From positions 65,580-129,579 of the forward strand of contig JACCGJ010000239.1 in NCBI GenBank assembly GCA_013407085.1: a stretch of DNA of 64,000 nt. Reading direction: 5' to 3'. The DNA is from Atriophallophorus winterbourni. Lineage: Eukaryota > Platyhelminthes > Trematoda > Plagiorchiida > Microphallidae. Of the stretch, positions 25,101 to 31,100 are shown in pieces. A model generated the notes under the pieces. That model had not been told where the DNA came from. It ran no database searches and saw only the letters and a list, made by a program, of their open reading frames with translations. The translations under genes were made by a program, and so were the position numbers. Positions within the stretch are counted from its first letter, which is position 1. Each line of letters begins with the position of its first letter.

Positions 25101-28100
25101 TTTATCATGGTTGGATGACAGTTAAACACTTGGTACTTGTTACCTGTGTAATGCTGTCCATGATATTGATTATGACTTGTTATGATGCATATCAGTGAAA
25201 ACCACAAGGAAACTGTCACACTGATTTTATTCTACTCGCTCACAACACTTCACTGAATGCGTGTTTCATTCTTGGTGTAAGGACCTCATTCCAGAGTGTC
25301 TGTACCTCATAATTTACAGGTTCAGTAACGTTTTAGGTCTCACCCTTCCCCATCTTTTTACGACGGCAGTTAGACACTTGCTACCGTTGTGAGGCTGTCA
25401 TTGCTGATGCATGTAAATAGACTTTATCATGAAGTTTATGGCTTCCGATCTTTCTTTTCTATAAACCGCTGGTTCGAAAAGTGCGCCTTTTGAACCCTAC
25501 ACCGAGGTTGCCCATTTTTCGGAAAGATGCTGTTTCCCCGAATTAGGTGCTGACAATAGTTGGAAAAATTGCTGCGACCGGCTTTGCCCTAGGTGACAAA
25601 TCGCCTTTACCACTTCGTACTCAATCATCTGGATATCTGCACCGGTCTCACTTGGTCAGTAAAGAAACCCAAGCAATCGCTACGTTATGATGTGAAATCG
25701 TTTTTGTTTTGTTTTTGTTTTTCAGGTGGTGTGGTTGCATTCCTTCCGTCTTATGAGTATCAACGGATCATCTACTCGCGTTGGCGATCCTCAGGACTGT
25801 TGGCTCGAATTGGTCGTTGCAAACGCGTATTTCTTGAGCCGAGAAATTCCAGCGGGTTGACGAAGGTAAGTGCCGTTCGTTTCCAGCTGACCATGAGTGC
25901 AATCTGCTGATTTTGATGGATTTTCCTGGTGGAAGTAGTCCATCGATCTTCCAACTCGCTTGATATTACCATCTAATGCGATACATGAAAAGCATTCATT
26001 CCCACAGTCTTTACGACCGTGTTTAACCTTACTGCTCTACAAGTTGTCTCCAGTGTTAGCAGTTGAAAGTGACTTTTTTCCATGATGTACAAACATTCAC
26101 AAATCTCGCTTCCGGTGTCTTTATCTCGTATACACACATTTCGAATCCTGGCTTTGATTCCTTCGTACGTAATACCGTTCGGAATGCGACCTTTTGTCAA
26201 TGTGAGATGCAATTGGAAAAGGGTAATTTCTCATGGTTTGATGAAACTTGGTATGTTCAGGACATGTGCTCGTGGCTGCCAGCATCGGCGCCGCCTGCAA
26301 TCTGAGAGTGAGGGAGAGAGAGAGCTGGTACAGTTTTCGAATGCTAAATAGGTTTCATCGTGGAGCCAGCGTGCAGACGTTGCAGATCCCTCAGATATGG
26401 CCAATCGCTGTGAGAAATTGTGTCTCCTGAATCGCGTGAGACGGCGTAAAGTGCAGGATCATCCTGCGGTTGCCATATATGGTCAAGGCTGACATCGATC
26501 GATGAAGGCCGTCGTCGCTGGGGTGCATAATATATTGCTGGTCGTTGAATCAACGCATCGCTTACATCGGATTGGTAGTCGTATGTGAAATCTGGACACT
26601 GAGAAAAGAAGGAACAGGTCTTCGACACTCGCTGTCTCCGTGCCAGAGTTAGTCAGATACGCAACGGAACTACCCGCAATAGAATTTACGGTAGCGATGT
26701 AGATATAGAAAAAAATTAGGCAACACGCATAGACCTTGTTGTTTAGCTCACGTATTACGAACGGGAAATCATCATTTTCATAACGTGGTTTTGTTTGCTA
26801 CCCACGCTGCTAAGAATTTTTCTTTTACTATTCTTGATCCATAGTCCTAAACTCACACGTGAGTGTTCTCTGTTCTTTGCTACCTCACCCGTAAGCCTCT
26901 TGTTTTTTTAGCTATTCAGCCAGAACAGCGTTCGTTACTCACCCCTTCTCTCGTGCCACATACCAGATTTGGTTTTTCTACTAAAATCACCGTTTGTTGG
27001 CACCGGAGTGCATACTATCACGTTTAGCGTCCTACGTGTGTGCACAGTGGTGCGCTTTGGGTGTTTCATAGGTTTGCATATTTCTGTAGTTCTTTCTCGG
27101 TTTTGTTACGTGCACTGACCGCTGATGCATGAATAGTTCAACGCTTCTGTTTCACACAAAGTACACTGCCAAATTGGTTGCCAATAGTAACGAGCTACCT
27201 TTGAAATTAATACACGCAACTGTGAAAAAACAATCAGTTTAGCACACAAAAAGCACACTTCAATGCTACACGTAGAGGAAAGGTATCTAATCAATATGGA
27301 GAATCGTATACTGTGTAGTTTGACGCACGGATGTGCAATCGTTGGGTACTTCTGTGCTAAATTGATTGGCCACTGGCGGTGAGCTGCATGCTGAAACAGG
27401 CTGGAGTCTCACTACCATTTCTATTTCTATTTCCCTCTCATATCTGTCTAGGCCTTGGCAACCTGACAGTATCTTAGCCCACGTGCAGTCTCTGACTGTA
27501 CGGCACTTTGCCTGGATCAGGCTTGTGCTTTCATACATACAGTTTGACGCATCAGTTTGAAGGTTACAGTAGCTACCAGCCGTCTGATTTCTTCCACTAA
27601 GGAGCTCTAATGAGACAGATTCTAACAGATGGTGAATCGTTTCAAACACTTCAATCTCATTCCGCCGCCCAGGCTTGAGTTGAATATTCCATAGCAAGCA
27701 AAACTCCTGAATATCCTGCTCCACCGGTACTAGACCCTTATCGCGTTCGTTTCTGTGTGTAAGCCTGGGCAATAAGACCAGATCGCGGCGAGCACGCAGT
27801 GCATGATGGTACAGCTCCTTCTCCGCCTCACCCAGACTCGAGAATGTATAATCGAAATTGTGGCTCGCAATACCATACTCATTGATCTGACTAGGACACT
27901 TGGAGGAATGAACGCTTAGCGCGTCTCGTATGTTTGCACGCTGGAGCTTTAACTCACCATTGCTAAGTAGACAGTCTGATTACTTGCGGAGAGTTTCACA
28001 ACGTTGCATTTTGAATCATTAGCTTCTTGAAGTGTGTTTGTGCGCTTAGATGGTGTCTGGCTCAGTGACTACATGAAGTCTAAAACGTCTAGCGTTTCCT

Positions 28101-31100
28101 TGCTTTGAAACCATCAACTCGATCTTGTTGGAAGAAATAACAGCTATGGAAATTACTAGGTGCGAAACATGAAGCCATTTCGCAGCTTTCATATCAAGAT
28201 TTTGTTGACTTTCCTTGGGTTCGTGTCTACCGGATTTCCATTGCAAGTGCACGGTGAACTCATACAGCGTTCACAGCGATGCGCCGTATTCATTTGATTG
28301 ATGTCGCATGCAATCTGTCGGTGCGATCTGCGTTCAGTTGACGGAAGCAACATCTGCTCTTTTCAGCTTGAAGCTGAAGCACAGGTTCGTCCAAACTCGC
28401 AGGAAAAACACGTCTTTTTACCATGATCGCTGACTACCCTACTCTTGACTTCCTGATTTAGCTCCCAATAGCGTGTACCTTTTGGCATACCATTTTCTAT
28501 TCTCTAGACATATCGTGAATGGACAGAGTGACTGATGCTGAAGTGCTTTCAAAAGCTGGTCTACAGAGCACGTTCACCCTATTGCGACAGCGCCAGCTGC
28601 GGTGGCTTGGTCATGTCTACAGAATGGAAAATGGTCGTATTCCGAAAGATCTACTCTATGATGAGTTGCAATTAAGAAGTCGACCATTGGGCAGATCGCT
28701 CTTGCGGTACAAAGACGTTTGCAAAAAAAGATACGAAAGCTTTTGGAATTGATCAGGAGAGTTGGGAAGAACTTGCTCTTGACCGCTCACATTGGAGTTA
28801 TTGTGTAAAGCGTCGTCTGCAAGTTGGGGAGGAGCAGATACAGCTCTTGGCTGCTGAAAGCAGACCACGCCGCCGGCGTGCAACTGATGCAATACAACAG
28901 AGTTCTGACGATCGCTGCAAGCGCTGCGGGAGAGATGGCTCCTCACGACTCGGATTGTTTAGTCATTCAAAAAGCTGTAGAACATGAAAATTCATGCGAT
29001 TGTGATGTACATTCATGGTCAACGTCGACCGAAGGAGGCTAACAGACACAAGTAATCTTCCTACATAGCACGGTAAAGGCGAATGCTTGATTTTATAAGC
29101 TGTCCTTTAAGACTGCTTAAACTCGTCATGTTTTCCCACTCTAACGCTTGCCTCTGAGAAGCCTTTGAGAATAACCGTGGCGTCAAACAGGTTGTGTCTT
29201 GCTGGCAACGCTGTTAGGAATCCTCTTTGCTCTGCTGCTGAAGGACAAAGGTTATTCGGGTACCAACTATCGCTGTCGAACTAGATGTGAGATTTTTGCC
29301 CTGTCGGAATAGTGGTTTCCTCTTTGATCAGTTCGGTCATCATTCGCCAGCATCTCCAAACCCACGACCAGGAGCCACTTGCAACAAAAACAAATCTTAA
29401 CCTTCTCCTCCCAGCCTCACGCTAAAGAAACCGGTAGACATTTGCTCTATGTTTCCAGCGCTCTGATAGAGATAGATAGAGCATCAACATGCATTGTTTT
29501 TTCGAGTTCATTGTTCGTATCTGGAAAATAAACTGTAAGTGTTATAAGCCAAACGGTACAATGAGCTTTCCTGCTTGCAACTTGGGTGCAATGCGAAGCT
29601 GATTTAGCGCCTCTCCGCGTAAGTCGAACTCGACACAACCGTAAACAATCCGATTTTAGGTCACCCTCCGCCCGCCTGACCAGAATCGTTTACGTCTAGT
29701 CGTCCCACCCACGCAATTGCGCCCGCGACTCAGTTGACTAATCAGATTTCAAGCTTTATCGATCGATACCACGTGGGTCGCGTGATTTGCCTTGGGTGGA
29801 TGCGACTCGTTCGCTTGCGAATTTAGTCAGGGAAACGAGAATATAACCGCATACTCAGGTGTTGTGGGATTCGTTGATGATCGTGATTAACGTTGAACAC
29901 AAAACCGGAAGTTTTTAATTGTGATTGATGCACGATTTCTTTTCTATCGTCTAAACGATTAGCGTGATGCAGAATAGGTGATTAAATGTTTTCCGATATT
30001 ATTTTTATTCTCGTCTTAGACACTACTAAGCACATATCACCTACGGTTCGATATGTGACGGTGCATAATAAATTAATGTTGCATTTGTTCGTAGCAAGAA
30101 GATTCTTAATCCATAAAACATTTCTATCGCTGTCCTCTAGGTCATGGAAGCCTACACACAGGCTTGTGCTGGTAACGAAAGTGGCGCCCTGCTTATCTGT
30201 GTCATTGGAGGTAAATTGAGCGAAGGAATCAACTTTAGCGATAACCTCGCTCGTGCTGTGTTAATCGTTGGAATGCCTTACCCCAATGCGCAATGTCCTT
30301 TGGTGAGTCGGCTTGCCACGTAACGAAAATTTTGCACCCCCGTTTAAGAGTTTTCGCATTACAGTCGCTTTGTCAAAATATGCAAACGTGCTACTTATTA
30401 TTAAATAGTAGTCTGTTTATTTAAAGTTTGAGTACGGCGATATTCTACATAGTCAACTGCCGATTTGCTACGTTTGTCGTCATCAGGTGCACACAGCAAG
30501 TTTTAGTTCAAAGAAACTTCATTAATCGTTCAACAATCTATCCAAAACTCGGAATTGCCATTTGCCAGAATAAACACTTGATAATCTTCAATCTGCTGGT
30601 CGTTTCTAAACGTATTGAACAGGAAATGGTAGTGAGACTCCAGCCTGTTTCAGCATGCAGCTCACTACCTCTGGCCAATCAATTTAGCATTTACCATTTC
30701 CTGTTCTTTTTTCTTCCTCATATCTGTCTAGGCCTGGGCAACCTGACAGTATCTTCGTCCACGTGCAGTCTCTGACTTTGCCTGGATCAGGCTTGTGCTC
30801 TCATGCCATAAACGTATTGACCGCTGCACCTGGAATCACTGTCTGATTGTGCATTTGAATACCGCGGGTCTTTATACAAACCCTGTTTAACTATAGCTTG
30901 AAATCTAACTTTTTAAATCACATTTTCCTTGTTTTACGGCTACCTGAACCTATTATTAACGTTATCCATCAGTGCATACAAGCGCAGGTTGTTTACCGTC
31001 TTTTTCACTGCTTCAAGCGCATGCGGATCCTGATCATACGGTCCTACCTAATGATTTGAAACAGCACGAAACCGGTCTCCGGATGTGTGTGTGTGATGGA

